Position numbers and translations under genes: made by a program
From: Marinibactrum halimedae
GTDB taxonomy: Bacteria; Pseudomonadota; Gammaproteobacteria; Pseudomonadales; Cellvibrionaceae
Direction: 5' to 3'
Length of the DNA: 64,000 nucleotides
Assembly (NCBI RefSeq): GCF_021234875.1
Contig: NZ_JAJQVM010000017.1
Coordinates: 1-64,000, forward strand
Notes under the pieces: model-generated
Told to the model about the DNA's origin: nothing
The model's input: the letters and a program-made list of their open reading frames with translations, nothing else
Databases searched by the model: none
Shown: positions 37,832 through 47,058 of the stretch, piece by piece
Layout: every line of letters starts with the position of its first letter
Position numbering within the stretch: the first letter of the stretch is position 1

Positions 37832-39250
37832 TCAGGGTTGTTGAATCACGGTTGCATTTTCTAATGTCGTCCCGGACATATGCCGTTGTAAAAAGCCTCG
37901 AACTCGACGTTCTAAAAACGTAGAGTTAGTTGCATCCAGCGCAGAAGTGAGGGTAGTTTGTCGATACGTTTCAAATCCGCTTCGTTTGCTTTTGGTCAGC
38001 CGAGATTCTGCCAGTAAGGTTTGCAGCTCGTTGTCTTCAGTGATGATATCTAGGACTTGTAATTTGGGATCTGTGAGGTAATCCAGCAACGGCGTCGGCA
38101 CTCCAATGGCTTGATGCTTCGGGTCGATCATCACCAATGCGCCAATAGCAAGGTTAGATTCTTCTGCGGTATTTTCATTTTCTCCCATGCTTTTAGGTGG
38201 TGCACTTTGGGCTGAGCTTGATCTGTTCATATCAGCGGCAAATCGTGCCGCATAAAAAGCCCCTTCACCAAATCCAATGACTGCAACATTGAATTGTCCT
38301 TTTGAGTGCAGAAAATCCAAAGCCATCTTTAATCGAAGGTCTATGATGGCATCATGGCTATATTTGGGTGTGGTTTCTGATTTGTTCTCAGGGCTCACTG
38401 CTTCGGTGGCCGTCATTGCTTCGTCAATATTGTTGTTGCCGTCGTCGACATTTTCATCGGTCATAGTGTCAGCATCTGGCATAGCGTTAGCCCCCAATTG
38501 TCCGTCGCTTAACTCTCCGGTTTCGCTGTCGTAAATGACTTCTGTTTCCGGTAGGCGATCCACTTTGGATGTGCTTGAGTCTCCATTTTCCTTCTCTTTT
38601 TGGTCACTGGGTGGTGATGGGGGTTGGATAGGCTTTGGGCGTGGAGGGGGTTTGGGGTGCTCTGCTGTAGGCAGATTAATGGCCAAACTAGACCAGCCAT
38701 AATAGGCTAAATGCCGTCTTAATTTTGAACTGCTACGAGGCCAGTTGGCGTGGTGACCACTGTCGTGCAGTAAAATGACCGCGCCTTGTGGGTTGCCACT
38801 GCGATCAGCATCATAAAGGCTCAAAAACTTCTGTTCAGCAGCTTCCAGCCAGACTACCTCTGCATCTTGGATGCTTTCCGCAACCGCCATCATTTGCATT
38901 TCTTCGTTATATAAAATTTCCGCTCGTGGGCCATGAAATACAGAGTCCGGTTTTTCTGAGGTTGAAGATGAATTGACATCTTCGTTATCACTTTCGGAAT
39001 TTGCTGGAAGCGTTGGTGGAGGTGTTGAGTTCTCTGAGGTCATTGGGGTGTCTTCTGAAGATTGTGCTAAACCCACTGTTGCCCAGACACAAAGAAAAAT
39101 TCCACTGAATAGCGGTTTTATAGAAACATGGCGCCACAAATGAAAAAAAGAGGGGGGTATATTGATGGAGGCTTGTTCAATCTTTTGGGTTAATTCTGTT
39201 GATAGCGCTACAATACGCGCCCAAGTAGCGCTGATGACCGATGCGAACAA
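37832..39250 (-). CDS. DUF3530-type alpha/beta-hydrolase-like exported protein
   Basis: 472 residues. A hydrophobic segment (LFSGIFLCVWATVGLAQS, residues 47-64) is followed by a Ser/Thr/Glu/Pro-rich stretch, which suggests export although the N-terminal part before it is long for a signal peptide. The hydrolase-like core has GAVILLHDSGHHANWP, LRRHLAYYGWSSLAINLP and, far on, NVAVIGFGEGAFYAARFAADM (nucleophile-elbow-like G-F-G-E-G, without Ser). An acidic low-complexity insert of about 100 residues separates these parts. It converges on the GGDEF-EAL gene. Function unknown. Confidence 0.7.
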   Translation of the reverse strand: MFASVISATWARIVALSTELTQKIEQASINIPPSFFHLWRHVSIKPLFSGIFLCVWATVGLAQSSEDTPMTSENSTPPPTLPANSESDNEDVNSSSTSEKPDSVFHGPRAEILYNEEMQMMAVAESIQDAEVVWLEAAEQKFLSLYDADRSGNPQGAVILLHDSGHHANWPRSSSKLRRHLAYYGWSSLAINLPTAEHPKPPPRPKPIQPPSPPSDQKEKENGDSSTSKVDRLPETEVIYDSETGELSDGQLGANAMPDADTMTDENVDDGNNNIDEAMTATEAVSPENKSETTPKYSHDAIIDLRLKMALDFLHSKGQFNVAVIGFGEGAFYAARFAADMNRSSSAQSAPPKSMGENENTAEESNLAIGALVMIDPKHQAIGVPTPLLDYLTDPKLQVLDIITEDNELQTLLAESRLTKSKRSGFETYRQTTLTSALDATNSTFLERRVRGFLQRHMSGTTLENATVIQQP

Positions 39251-39356
39251 GGGTGTCTACCTCCGAAATTATCCATGCAAGTGATGACAAAAAGCTTGAA
39301 AATGCATTTTAAAAAGTAAGATAAGAGTGTAGACCACAGTGCTTCTTCGACTTTAT

Positions 39357-39407
39357 CGATACAACATCTAAATCAATACAACACCTAGACCAATAAAACA
39401 CCTACGA
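39357..39407. repeat. Three degenerate 17-bp tandem repeats before rpe
   Basis: CGATACAACATCTAAAT, CAATACAACACCTAGAC and CAATAAAACACCTACGA lie head to tail and end 10 bp before the rpe start codon. They lie in the region where the rpe leader and ribosome site should be. Confidence 0.8.
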
Positions 39408-39416
39408 GAAATAAGC

Positions 39417-40085
39417 ATGTCAGATTTCAAAATAGCGCCCTCTATTCTTGCTGCCGATTTTGCGCGACTTGGGGAAGAGGTGAGTGACGTTCTTGAGGCG
39501 GGAGCCGATATCGTACATTTCGATGTAATGGACAATCATTATGTACCCAATTTAAGCGTCGGCCCGATGGTCGCCAAGGCCTTACGTGACTACGGCATCA
39601 CGGCCCCCATTGATGTGCACCTCATGGTTGAGCCTGTGGATACGATGATTACTGAATTTGCGAAAGCAGGGGCGACTTACATTACCTTTCATCCAGAGGC
39701 ATCACGACATGTGGATCGATCTGTTGGCCTGATCAGAGACCTAGGCTGTAAAGCGGGTTTGGTTTTAAACCCAGCGACACCGTTAGAGGTGATCAAACAC
39801 GTATTGCCTCAGTTGGATATGGTGCTATTGATGTCCGTTAACCCAGGTTTTGGTGGGCAGAAATTTATTCCTTATACACTTGATAAACTCAAAATGGCAC
39901 GTGTCATGATTGATGAAATGGGGCTATCGACACGTTTAGAAGTGGATGGTGGAATTACGGTCAACAATATTGCGGAAGCCGCCAAAGCCGGAGCGGATAC
40001 CTTTGTTGCTGGCTCTGCCATCTTTGGTGCTGACGATTATCGTACGGTGATTAAGGCAATGAGAGACCAGTTGGCGATGGTTTAA
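39417..40085 (+). CDS. rpe: Ribulose-phosphate 3-epimerase
   Basis: 222 residues, normal. TIM barrel with [32 protein letters not shown] (metal His and Asp), [22 protein letters not shown] and [11 protein letters not shown]. It interconverts ribulose-5-phosphate and xylulose-5-phosphate. It is followed by gph and then the trp genes, the same order as in P. aeruginosa. Confidence 0.98.
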   Translation: MSDFKIAPSILAADFARLGEEVSDVLEAGADIVHFDVMDNHYVPNLSVGPMVAKALRDYGITAPIDVHLMVEPVDTMITEFAKAGATYITFHPEASRHVDRSVGLIRDLGCKAGLVLNPATPLEVIKHVLPQLDMVLLMSVNPGFGGQKFIPYTLDKLKMARVMIDEMGLSTRLEVDGGITVNNIAEAAKAGADTFVAGSAIFGADDYRTVIKAMRDQLAMV

Positions 40086-40197
40086 GGTTTTAATCATAGG
40101 TAGTTTAGGGTTTTGATCATATGTGTAATGGGTTAAGAGCGTATTGAAAAGAGGGGCGTGTGTTAGGGGTGATGAGTGTAACGAGAGCGGAGAATAG

Positions 40198-40923
40198 ATG
40201 ATTTCAGCAATTGAAGCGCATTTTTCGGGGCTGCCCAAAGCCGTCCTGTTCGACCTGGATGGTACATTGGTGGACAGCGCTCCAGGGTTAGCGTCGGCGG
40301 TAAACGCTATGTTGCGTGAACTTAAACGGCCAGAAGTCGACTTGAGTTCGGTACGCCAATGGATTGGTAATGGACAGGAGACTTTAGTACGACGAGCCTT
40401 GAGTGGTTGTCATAGTGGTCCTGAACTAGGGCAATTAACCCAATCCGAAGTTCGAAAAGGATTGGATTTGTTTCGTCGACATTACCAAGAAAGTGCGCAC
40501 GAGTGTGCTTTGTTTGGAGGGGTACGTGAAACCCTTGAGCATTTGCAAGCGCAGCAAGTGGTAATGGCGATAGTAACAAACAAACCTGTGGAATTTGTGC
40601 CGTCTATTTTGGCGCCGTTGCAGTTAACCGGGTTTTTCACGGTTGTGTTAGGAGGTGAGTGTTTGCCAGAGAAAAAACCTCACCCTTTACCGATTCATCG
40701 GTGTTTAGAAAAACTTGCTGTAACACCCGCGCAGGCCTTAATGGTGGGTGATTCAGCCAATGATTTAATCGCTGCTCGCGAAGCAGGGGTTGCATCACTG
40801 GCGCTGACTTATGGCTATCATCAAGGACAAGATCTCCAGGCGTTTGGGCCAATTTGGTTGGGCGATAGTCTGGCAGACGCCTTTGGCTCACAATACGATT
40901 CATTGGGTGTTTCAGTGACCTAG
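40198..40923 (+). CDS. gph: Phosphoglycolate phosphatase (HAD superfamily)
   Basis: 241 residues. HAD motif I FDLDGTLVDSAPGL, motif II VTNKP, motif III/IV KKPHPLPIHR and VGDSANDLIAAREAG. The usual K-P-x-P of the family is present. It removes 2-phosphoglycolate formed by DNA repair or Rubisco-like side reactions. It lies 112 bp after rpe on the same strand; the stop codon falls within the first copy of a 17-bp duplication. Confidence 0.94.
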   Translation: MISAIEAHFSGLPKAVLFDLDGTLVDSAPGLASAVNAMLRELKRPEVDLSSVRQWIGNGQETLVRRALSGCHSGPELGQLTQSEVRKGLDLFRRHYQESAHECALFGGVRETLEHLQAQQVVMAIVTNKPVEFVPSILAPLQLTGFFTVVLGGECLPEKKPHPLPIHRCLEKLAVTPAQALMVGDSANDLIAAREAGVASLALTYGYHQGQDLQAFGPIWLGDSLADAFGSQYDSLGVSVT

Positions 40924-40947
40924 ACGTTTGAGTGACCTAGACGTTGC
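40914..40947. repeat. 17-bp tandem duplication at the end of gph
   Basis: AGTGACCTAGACGTTTG and AGTGACCTAGACGTTGC are adjacent. The first copy contains the gph stop codon, so duplication here left the reading frame intact. Confidence 0.9.
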
Positions 40948-40989
40948 AACACCCAATCGTTACACTACGCTGGTTCAGTGCTTAACGCA

Positions 40990-41017
40990 TTGGTTGCTAA
41001 GCAATCTTTTTTATAGG
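40990..41017 (+). promoter_or_regulatory. Candidate promoter of the trp leader
   Basis: TTGGTT (40990-40995), 16 nt, TATAGG (41012-41017), placing the start near 41024, about 23 nt before the leader peptide ATG. The spacer includes the inverted repeat TTGCTAAGCAA. No clear TrpR operator was seen. Confidence 0.35.
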
Positions 41018-41046
41018 CAATCGTTTTTATACATAAAGGTTTTTTC

Positions 41047-41109
41047 ATGATCACCACAAAGCCGCTTCATGACACATGGCGTGCACGCCGATGGCGATGG
41101 CAACGCTAA
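41047..41109 (+). CDS. trpL: trp leader peptide (attenuator, three Trp codons)
   Basis: A 20-residue frame, MITTKPLHDTWRARRWRWQR, with AAAGG seven bases upstream of ATG. Three Trp codons in eight residues near the end, 350 bp ahead of trpE, are the mark of ribosome-mediated attenuation: a ribosome stalling for lack of Trp-tRNA would change the folding of the RNA downstream. The frame is too short for routine ORF calling. Confidence 0.85.
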   Translation: MITTKPLHDTWRARRWRWQR

Positions 41110-41162
41110 ACCTTCGGGTGAGCGAGGCTGTGTGGTGGTTGATAGTGAGTGTTACGCAGAAG

Positions 41163-41220
41163 CAAAACGTTATGAATGGAAGATTCATACGGTTGCAGTA
41201 ACGAAAAACGTTTTGTCTTT
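41163..41220 (+). promoter_or_regulatory. Candidate attenuator structure of the trpE leader
   Basis: CAAAACGTT (41163-41171) pairs perfectly with AACGTTTTG (41207-41215), enclosing a second hairpin ATGAAT/ATTCAT (41172-41188). TCTTTTC follows. This could be the terminator of the trp attenuator, though the T-run is interrupted and the stem is AT-rich. The alternative antiterminator partner was not worked out. Confidence 0.45.
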
Positions 41221-41417
41221 TCTGGTTTGCACTGCATATTCCCCCCTTGGTTTTTCCTCTCTTACTGCCTGATTCTCCCTAGAAATGTATTTTGTGTCGG
41301 CTTACACATTCAAGTGTTGGCATGGCACAGTGAAAATTCATTGATACGCCATTAAATGTTGTTACCAATAAGTGTTGTTATCGATACCCACACTGTTTGT
41401 GAAAGGTAACAATCAAA

Positions 41418-41461
41418 TAAGGTGTAACTAAATTAAGGTGTAACTAAATTAAGGTGTAACT
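41418..41461 (+). repeat. 16-bp repeat, 2.75 copies, triplicating the trpE ribosome site
   Basis: TAAGGTGTAACTAAAT occurs at 41418 and 41434, then TAAGGTGTAACT at 41450 directly before ATG 41462. Each copy carries AAGGTG, so the Shine-Dalgarno-like element exists three times, 16 bp apart. Confidence 0.9.
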
Positions 41462-42931
41462 ATGACGCCAGAACTTTTTTTGCAGTTGTGCGCCGAAGGC
41501 TACAATCGCATTCCTGTTCAGCGAGAAGTGCTTGCTGATTTGGATACCCCCTTGTCCAGTTATTTAAAAATTGCCCAAGGCCCGTATTCTTATTTATTTG
41601 AGTCCGTGCAAGGGGGAGAAAAGTGGGGGCGCTACTCCATTATTGGCTTGCCGGCCACGACCGTACTCAAGGCATTTGGCGATCACGTGGTGATCGAAAC
41701 TGATGGTATGGTGGTTGAATCTGAATCGGTGTCAGATCCATTGGCGTTTGTTGAGGCGTTTAAATCCCGTTTTAACGTACCAGCGCTAGCTGACCTTCCT
41801 AACTTCAGTGGCGGTTTAGTAGGCTATTTTGGTTATGACTGTGTACGCTATGTCGAGCCAAAGTTAAAAGCAGGTGTGAATGAAGACGTATTGGGGACGC
41901 CGGACATTTTACTGATGGTATCGGATGAAATTCTGGTGTTCGATAACTTATCAGGCAAGTTGGTACTGATTGTTCATGCGGATGCGGCACAGGAAGACGC
42001 TTATCAGAAAGCACTGCAACGATTGGATGCGTTAGAAAGCAAGCTTCGATTAGCGGTACCTGCCACTGCCCCCATGAAGCTAAGTGGTGAAGCTGCCCGC
42101 GAGGAGGAATTTCATTCAAGTTTTGGGAAAGAGAATTTTTTTGATGCTGTAGAGGCTGTCAAATCTTATGTTTTATCGGGCGATACCATGCAGGTGGTGT
42201 TGTCTCAGCGATTGTCCATTCCTTTTGAAGCCGAACCTCTGAATTTGTATCGTGCACTACGGTGCTTGAATCCTTCCCCTTATATGTATTTTCTGGATTT
42301 GGGCGATCATCACGTTGTGGGTTCCAGCCCCGAGATTTTAGCCCGCCTCGAAAACGGAGAAGTTACCGTCCGGCCGATTGCGGGCACACGTCGCCGGGGG
42401 AAAACCGAGGAAGAGGACAAGGCGCTTGAGCAAGAGATGCTGCAAGATCCGAAAGAAATTGCCGAGCATTTAATGTTGATTGATCTTGGTCGTAACGATG
42501 CCGGGCGTATTTCCCAAGTGGGTACGGTTCAATTGACCGAGCAAATGGTGGTGGAGCGTTATTCTCATGTGATGCACATTACTTCCAATGTCACGGGACA
42601 AATCAAGCCTGAATTGGGCGCGATGGATGTACTGCGTGCGACCTTACCGGCCGGCACTTTGTCGGGGGCCCCAAAAATTCGCGCGATGGAAATCATTGAT
42701 GAACTCGAATCTCAAAAACGTGGCATTTACGGTGGCGCCGTAGGGTATATCGGCTGGTGTGGCAATATGGATACCGCTATTGCCATTCGTACAGCCGTTA
42801 TTAAAGATAATATGTTGTATGTGCAGGCCGGTGCCGGTGTGGTGGCCGACTCTAAACCTGAGTTGGAGTGGAAAGAAACCATGAACAAAGCACGCGCGAT
42901 GTTTCGTGCAGTGGATATGGTTTTGTCGTAA
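41462..42931 (+). CDS. trpE: Anthranilate synthase component I
   Basis: 489 residues. Chorismate-utilising enzyme that makes anthranilate with ammonia from TrpG. The N-terminal feedback region has [11 protein letters not shown] with the LxS tryptophan-binding motif; the catalytic part has [37 protein letters not shown] and the C-terminal [14 protein letters not shown]. Expression is probably controlled by attenuation at trpL. trpG follows at 22 bp. Confidence 0.98.
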   Translation: MTPELFLQLCAEGYNRIPVQREVLADLDTPLSSYLKIAQGPYSYLFESVQGGEKWGRYSIIGLPATTVLKAFGDHVVIETDGMVVESESVSDPLAFVEAFKSRFNVPALADLPNFSGGLVGYFGYDCVRYVEPKLKAGVNEDVLGTPDILLMVSDEILVFDNLSGKLVLIVHADAAQEDAYQKALQRLDALESKLRLAVPATAPMKLSGEAAREEEFHSSFGKENFFDAVEAVKSYVLSGDTMQVVLSQRLSIPFEAEPLNLYRALRCLNPSPYMYFLDLGDHHVVGSSPEILARLENGEVTVRPIAGTRRRGKTEEEDKALEQEMLQDPKEIAEHLMLIDLGRNDAGRISQVGTVQLTEQMVVERYSHVMHITSNVTGQIKPELGAMDVLRATLPAGTLSGAPKIRAMEIIDELESQKRGIYGGAVGYIGWCGNMDTAIAIRTAVIKDNMLYVQAGAGVVADSKPELEWKETMNKARAMFRAVDMVLS

Positions 42932-42953
42932 GCGCCTGAGGGGGGAAAACACC

Positions 42954-43535
42954 ATGATATTAATGATTGATAACTACGATTCTTTCACTTACAACGTCGT
43001 GCAATATCTGGCCGAGCTGAAGGCGGATGTGAAAGTGATTCGCAATGATGAACTGACATTGGATGAAATCATTGCGTTGCAGCCAGAAAAAATTGTCATT
43101 TCACCCGGCCCCTGTACTCCAAATGAAGCTGGAGTGTCCATCAGTGTGATTCATGAATTTGCCGGAAAAATCCCTATTCTTGGTATTTGTTTGGGACACC
43201 AAAGCATTGGACAAGCCTTTGGAGGAAAAGTGGTGCGCGCGAAATCTGTGATGCACGGTAAAACTTCTCAAATTCATCATATTGACCAAGGCGTTTTCAA
43301 AGGGTTAACCAATGCCTACAGGGCGACCCGTTACCACTCGTTGGTGATCGATAAAACCACGTTGCCTGAGTGTTTAGAAATCACCGCTTGGACTGAGACC
43401 GAAGAAGGGGAAATGGATGAAATCATGGGGGTACGCCATAAATCCCTGGCGATAGAAGGCGTGCAATTTCATCCAGAGTCAATACTGACGGAACATGGTC
43501 ATGACTTGTTAAATAACTTTTTAACCGCATCTTAG
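42954..43535 (+). CDS. trpG: Anthranilate synthase component II (glutamine amidotransferase)
   Basis: 193 residues from ATG 42954, after GAGGGGGG. The frame is open back to 42906 inside trpE. Class I amidotransferase with [12 protein letters not shown], nucleophile Cys in [15 protein letters not shown] and the His-x-Glu in VQFHPESIL. It supplies ammonia to TrpE; in some relatives it also serves PabB. It lies between trpE and trpD. Confidence 0.98.
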   Translation: MILMIDNYDSFTYNVVQYLAELKADVKVIRNDELTLDEIIALQPEKIVISPGPCTPNEAGVSISVIHEFAGKIPILGICLGHQSIGQAFGGKVVRAKSVMHGKTSQIHHIDQGVFKGLTNAYRATRYHSLVIDKTTLPECLEITAWTETEEGEMDEIMGVRHKSLAIEGVQFHPESILTEHGHDLLNNFLTAS

Positions 43536-43581
43536 GTAAGGTCGTTTGTCATCAAAGGGCGTGAATCGCCTGAAATGTTTT

Positions 43582-43613
43582 TTGTCACTTATGTTTCTTG
43601 TCACTTATGTTGC
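43582..43613. repeat. 16-bp tandem duplication before trpD
   Basis: TTGTCACTTATGTTTC and TTGTCACTTATGTTGC are adjacent, ending 21 bp before the trpD start codon. Confidence 0.88.
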
Positions 43614-43634
43614 CTGTGTCATTTGGAGATCAGT

Positions 43635-44687
43635 ATGGAAATTAAAGAAGCGCTTAATCATCTTGTGAGTGGTCAATCACTGTCTACTGACGACATGATC
43701 GCTGTGATGCAACAAGTGATGACAGGCAAGGCCACACCGGCACAAATCGGAGCGTTGTTGATTGCCTTGCGACTGAAAGGCGAAACAATCGATGAGCTCA
43801 CCGGAGCGGCAACAGTGATGCGGACACTGGCGGCGAAAGTCTCTATAGGGAACGACAATGTCATTGATACCTGCCTTGTGGATACCTGTGGTACCGGTGG
43901 TGACGGTGCCAATTTATTCAATGTGTCCACTGCAGCGGCGTTTGTTGTAGCGGCGGCCGGTGGGAGTGTGGCAAAACACGGTAACCGCTCTGTTTCAAGT
44001 TCAACTGGCAGTGCAGATGTACTAGAGGCTGCAGGTGTGGACCTGTCTCTTACGCCTGAGCAAGTGGGGCGGTGTGTAGAGGAATTGGGTGTTGGTTTTA
44101 TGTTCGCCCCCGCCCACCATAGCGCCATGAAACATGCGATTGGGCCGCGTAGAGAACTTGGTTTGCGTACTATTTTTAATTTATTGGGGCCGATGACAAA
44201 TCCAGCAGGGGTAAAGCACCAGGTTATAGGTGTCTTTGATGCCGTTTGGTGCAAACCCATGGCAGAGGTCTTAAAGCGTTTGGGAAGTGAACACGTGTTG
44301 GTTGTGCACGCCCAAGATGGACTGGATGAAATATCCATAGCTTCTCCCTCGCACATTGCTGAGTTGAAAAACGGAGAGATTACTGAGTATTCCGTTACGC
44401 CAGAAGATTTCGGGATGTCTTCATCAACATTAGATGGTTTAAGCGTAGAAAATGCCCAAGAGTCCTTGTCTCTGATTAAATCGGCGTTAACAAAAGGACA
44501 AGATGAACGTTCGCAACGAGCTGCGGACATTATTGCATTGAATGCTGGAGCGGCTATTTACGTTGGGGGTGTGGCAAGTTCACTGAAAGAAGGCGTATTG
44601 ATGGCACAAGATGCGATTGGCAGCGGCTTAGCAAAAAGTAAACTGAATGAATTGGTCAGTTTTACTGGATTGTTGAAAACAGCATAA
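43635..44687 (+). CDS. trpD: Anthranilate phosphoribosyltransferase
   Basis: 350 residues from ATG 43635, with GGAG nine bases upstream; the frame is open 20 codons further up through the 16-bp duplication. The diagnostic [25 protein letters not shown] (PRPP-binding), [18 protein letters not shown] and [22 protein letters not shown] are present. It joins anthranilate to PRPP, the second step of tryptophan synthesis. Confidence 0.98.
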   Translation: MEIKEALNHLVSGQSLSTDDMIAVMQQVMTGKATPAQIGALLIALRLKGETIDELTGAATVMRTLAAKVSIGNDNVIDTCLVDTCGTGGDGANLFNVSTAAAFVVAAAGGSVAKHGNRSVSSSTGSADVLEAAGVDLSLTPEQVGRCVEELGVGFMFAPAHHSAMKHAIGPRRELGLRTIFNLLGPMTNPAGVKHQVIGVFDAVWCKPMAEVLKRLGSEHVLVVHAQDGLDEISIASPSHIAELKNGEITEYSVTPEDFGMSSSTLDGLSVENAQESLSLIKSALTKGQDERSQRAADIIALNAGAAIYVGGVASSLKEGVLMAQDAIGSGLAKSKLNELVSFTGLLKTA

Positions 44688-44799
44688 ATAGGGCTACTTT
44701 TTTGATGATCATTGTTTTTTATACATTATTTTTTATAGATTGTTTTGAGTAAATTATTTGGTAGCTTTTGTGCCATCAGTTTAAGAAATCGGATAAACC

Positions 44800-45594
44800 A
44801 TGAACACACCCACGGTATTACGTAAAATTGTCGATCGAAAATGGCAAGAAATTGAAGAGCGAAAACATCGCGTTTCTGTTGAGGCGCTTAAGGTAAAGAT
44901 GGCAGAACAGGAAACCCCACGTGGTTTTGTCAATGCTATTTCAGATCGAATTGCCGAGGGAAGAGCGGCAGTGATTGCAGAGGTGAAAAAAGCGTCACCC
45001 AGTAAAGGGGTGATTCGTGAAGATTTTGATCCTGTTGCTATTGCGCAAAGTTATGAAAAAGGTGGTGCGGCGTGTTTGTCTGTACTCACTGATGTGGATT
45101 TTTTCCAGGGCGGTGATGAGTATTTAATCAATGCACGTAAAGCTGTATCTTTACCAGTTATTCGTAAAGATTTTATTATTGATGAGTATCAAATTTACGA
45201 AGCCAGAGCGATTGGGGCCGATTGTATATTATTAATTGTGGCTTGTCTTAGCCCAGAGAAGCTGGCTTCACTGAATCATTTGGCAACAGAGCTGGGCATG
45301 GATGTTTTGGTTGAAGTGCACAATGGGGAAGAGTTACAACATGCTTTGGCGTTGCCCAACCGTTTGATTGGCATTAATAATCGTAACTTACACACCTTTG
45401 AGGTGACCTTAGACACCACTTTTGATTTGCTGAGCCAGATTCCAGAAGAAAAAATCATTGTGACAGAGAGTGGTATCCATACTACGGACGATATTGCTGC
45501 CATGCGAGGCCACAATGTGCACAGTTTCTTGGTGGGAGAGGCGTTCATGCGAGCGGATGACCCAGGTTCGCGTTTAGCAGAAATGTTTCTTTAA
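44800..45594 (+). CDS. trpC: Indole-3-glycerol phosphate synthase
   Basis: 264 residues, monofunctional (no TrpF domain). TIM barrel with [14 protein letters not shown], the catalytic Lys in [28 protein letters not shown] and [12 protein letters not shown]. It closes the indole ring. It is the last gene of trpE-G-D-C and ends 26 bp before a terminator; trpF, trpB and trpA are elsewhere. Confidence 0.98.
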   Translation: MNTPTVLRKIVDRKWQEIEERKHRVSVEALKVKMAEQETPRGFVNAISDRIAEGRAAVIAEVKKASPSKGVIREDFDPVAIAQSYEKGGAACLSVLTDVDFFQGGDEYLINARKAVSLPVIRKDFIIDEYQIYEARAIGADCILLIVACLSPEKLASLNHLATELGMDVLVEVHNGEELQHALALPNRLIGINNRNLHTFEVTLDTTFDLLSQIPEEKIIVTESGIHTTDDIAAMRGHNVHSFLVGEAFMRADDPGSRLAEMFL

Positions 45595-45620
45595 GAAAGT
45601 GCTTCATCAAGTTTGTTGAA

Positions 45621-45640
45621 ACGCCGCAAGCGGCGTTTTT
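45621..45640 (+). terminator. Intrinsic terminator after trpC
   Basis: ACGCCG-CAAG-CGGCGT then four more T. It lies between the converging trpC and GST genes. Confidence 0.88.
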
Positions 45641-45658
45641 AAGCACAACCTTGTTTAA

Positions 45659-46390
45659 TTAAGGTCGATGTTGATCGTAGATTTCTCTCACCCACTCCAT
45701 GATGTCTTCATACCCGTGAATATAATGTTGAAGTTCTTCGCTAACGTTTTTGTTTGGCCAAGGAATATCATAGTTATAGGGCATTGCCAGTGGTGCCAGT
45801 AACGCCGCCACCGCAAGGTCAGCACGGGTGAAGGTATTGTCTACTAAAAAAGATTGCTCCTTTAGCGCTTCGCGAAGCTTTTCCAATTGTTCGATTAAGA
45901 TTAAACGCGATTTCTCCGTTTCTTCCAGGTTAATGGCCATGTATTTTTGCATTTTGGCTTTTAACCTTGGAAAAATCAGTCGTAAAAAGAAAGCCTTATA
46001 CCATGGTTGGTTGTAGGTCAGCATACGTATGACGCTAGAGGGGTGGTTTAAAAGTATAAAGTAACAAATGCGGCGAACATGCGGGCCAATATTATTGTCG
46101 GCAAGCCGCTCCCATTCCAATGCCTCTCTTTTTTTCTCGGAGTTCTCCGGGGTGAGTCTAGGGGGAAAATTATGATCATCCAAATAGCTGACAATGCGTC
46201 CAGAACCATTCACGACTTTGGTTTCGTGAGTGAGAACGGGGACGGAAGTTTGCTGGCTAATGGATTTCACCATTTTCAGATGAAAACCGGGCAGTAGGTT
46301 CACCGCGTGGTAAGGGATACCTTTATAGTCCAGTGCCCAACGGACTTTTTCACAATAATGGGAAAGTGGGAATTGATATAACTCCATCAT
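45659..46390 (-). CDS. Glutathione S-transferase family protein
   Basis: 243 residues from ATG 46390 (GAGGG upstream); a further 23 codons back to a TTG are open but lack support. The N-terminal thioredoxin-like domain reads ELYQFPLSHYCEKVRWALDYKGIPY, with Ser/Cys around the usual catalytic spot, then TSVPVLTHETKVVNGSGRIVSYLD holding the cis-Pro and the Ser that bind glutathione. The helical C-terminal domain has FTRADLAVAALLAPL. The substrate is unknown. Confidence 0.88.
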   Translation of the reverse strand: MMELYQFPLSHYCEKVRWALDYKGIPYHAVNLLPGFHLKMVKSISQQTSVPVLTHETKVVNGSGRIVSYLDDHNFPPRLTPENSEKKREALEWERLADNNIGPHVRRICYFILLNHPSSVIRMLTYNQPWYKAFFLRLIFPRLKAKMQKYMAINLEETEKSRLILIEQLEKLREALKEQSFLVDNTFTRADLAVAALLAPLAMPYNYDIPWPNKNVSEELQHYIHGYEDIMEWVREIYDQHRP

Positions 46391-46518
46391 AAAAACAGCG
46401 TCCCTCGCTTTCAGTGGATACACAAGGTGTTTGATCTTAAGTTCGGTTGAAATGGCCAATAACTGATGAATACTGAAACCTCAGTTAAGAACCACTTGTT
46501 AGGAACAAATCACAAACC

Positions 46519-46546
46519 GTTATTCAAAAATAGTTATTCAAAAAAG
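46519..46546. repeat. 14-bp tandem duplication
   Basis: GTTATTCAAAAATA followed by GTTATTCAAAAAAG. The second copy forms the A-run (T-run on the minus strand) of the adjoining terminator. Confidence 0.85.
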
Positions 46547-46568
46547 TGTGGCACGAGCCAAGCCACAC
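46540..46568 (-). terminator. Orphan intrinsic terminator on the minus strand
   Basis: Minus strand GTGTGGC, 9-nt loop, GCCACAC, then six T. It is oriented for leftward transcripts, yet no gene lies upstream on that strand until 50188. Confidence 0.75.
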
Positions 46569-46697
46569 ACTTCGCTACGCAATTCAGTTCTAAATGACCT
46601 TATTGAATAGCCAAGGCTTGCCGAATGTTTTGGTTTGTTTTAACGGCGACCCCATCATAGCGTATCTACAGTAAGATCGATGCCCTTTTTAATGAAG

Positions 46698-46717
46698 TAT
46701 TACCTAATATGGTAATA
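46698..46717. promoter_or_regulatory. 20-bp palindrome, possible operator
   Basis: TATTACC (46698-46704), TAATAT, GGTAATA (46711-46717), a perfect 7-bp inverted repeat. It lies 340 bp ahead of the PAS kinase gene. No regulator can be named. Confidence 0.4.
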
Positions 46718-47058
46718 ATACGTAAATGATTGGCACTGAGATCATCTTAATAGAGCGTATGGTTTTAAATTTGTATAAAAAACAGCCTTATTGTTATGAG
46801 CTCGTGAATATGACGGTTGTATGATTTCATCCACAGTTTATTGTCAGGTCTGTGCAGAGAAATTGTGAATTACTTTTAAAACGGATGAGTTGTTCCATCA
46901 AGATGTGCATAAGATGGCGCTTTTATCGCTCTGGTTATTCAATGTGTTCTAGCTGCTGCCCGAACGCACAGTTTTCTTGACTATATCCTGTTGTATGGAT
47001 TGAATTTAGTAAGACCTAAACGTTAGTTGAATGAGGTAGCCCTTGGGCGCTTATTGAA

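Larger units (their letters stand above)
41110..41461. other. trpL-trpE leader region
   Basis: About 350 bp, presumably untranslated mRNA leader. An open frame from 41069 to 41272 on the plus strand overlaps trpL and shows no ribosome site, so it is not called. The segment holds the attenuator candidate and, at its end, the triplicated ribosome-site repeat. Confidence 0.5.
46391..47058. other. Spacer with orphan minus-strand terminator and a palindrome
   Basis: About 670 bp. It holds a 14-bp duplication (46519-46546), a minus-strand terminator (46540-46568) and a palindrome TATTACC-TAATAT-GGTAATA (46698-46717). A tiny minus-strand frame at 46590-46658 (22 codons, starting MMGSPLKQ) ends just before the terminator but has no ribosome site. 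No annotated gene feeds that terminator, so a small RNA on the minus strand is possible. Confidence 0.5.

Noticed and set aside
41069-41272. 67-residue plus-strand open frame between gph and trpE
   Set aside because: It overlaps the trp leader peptide in another frame, has no ribosome site and lies in the presumed untranslated leader.
43673-44530. 285-residue minus-strand open frame
   Set aside because: It is the complement of trpD, whose product matches its family throughout.
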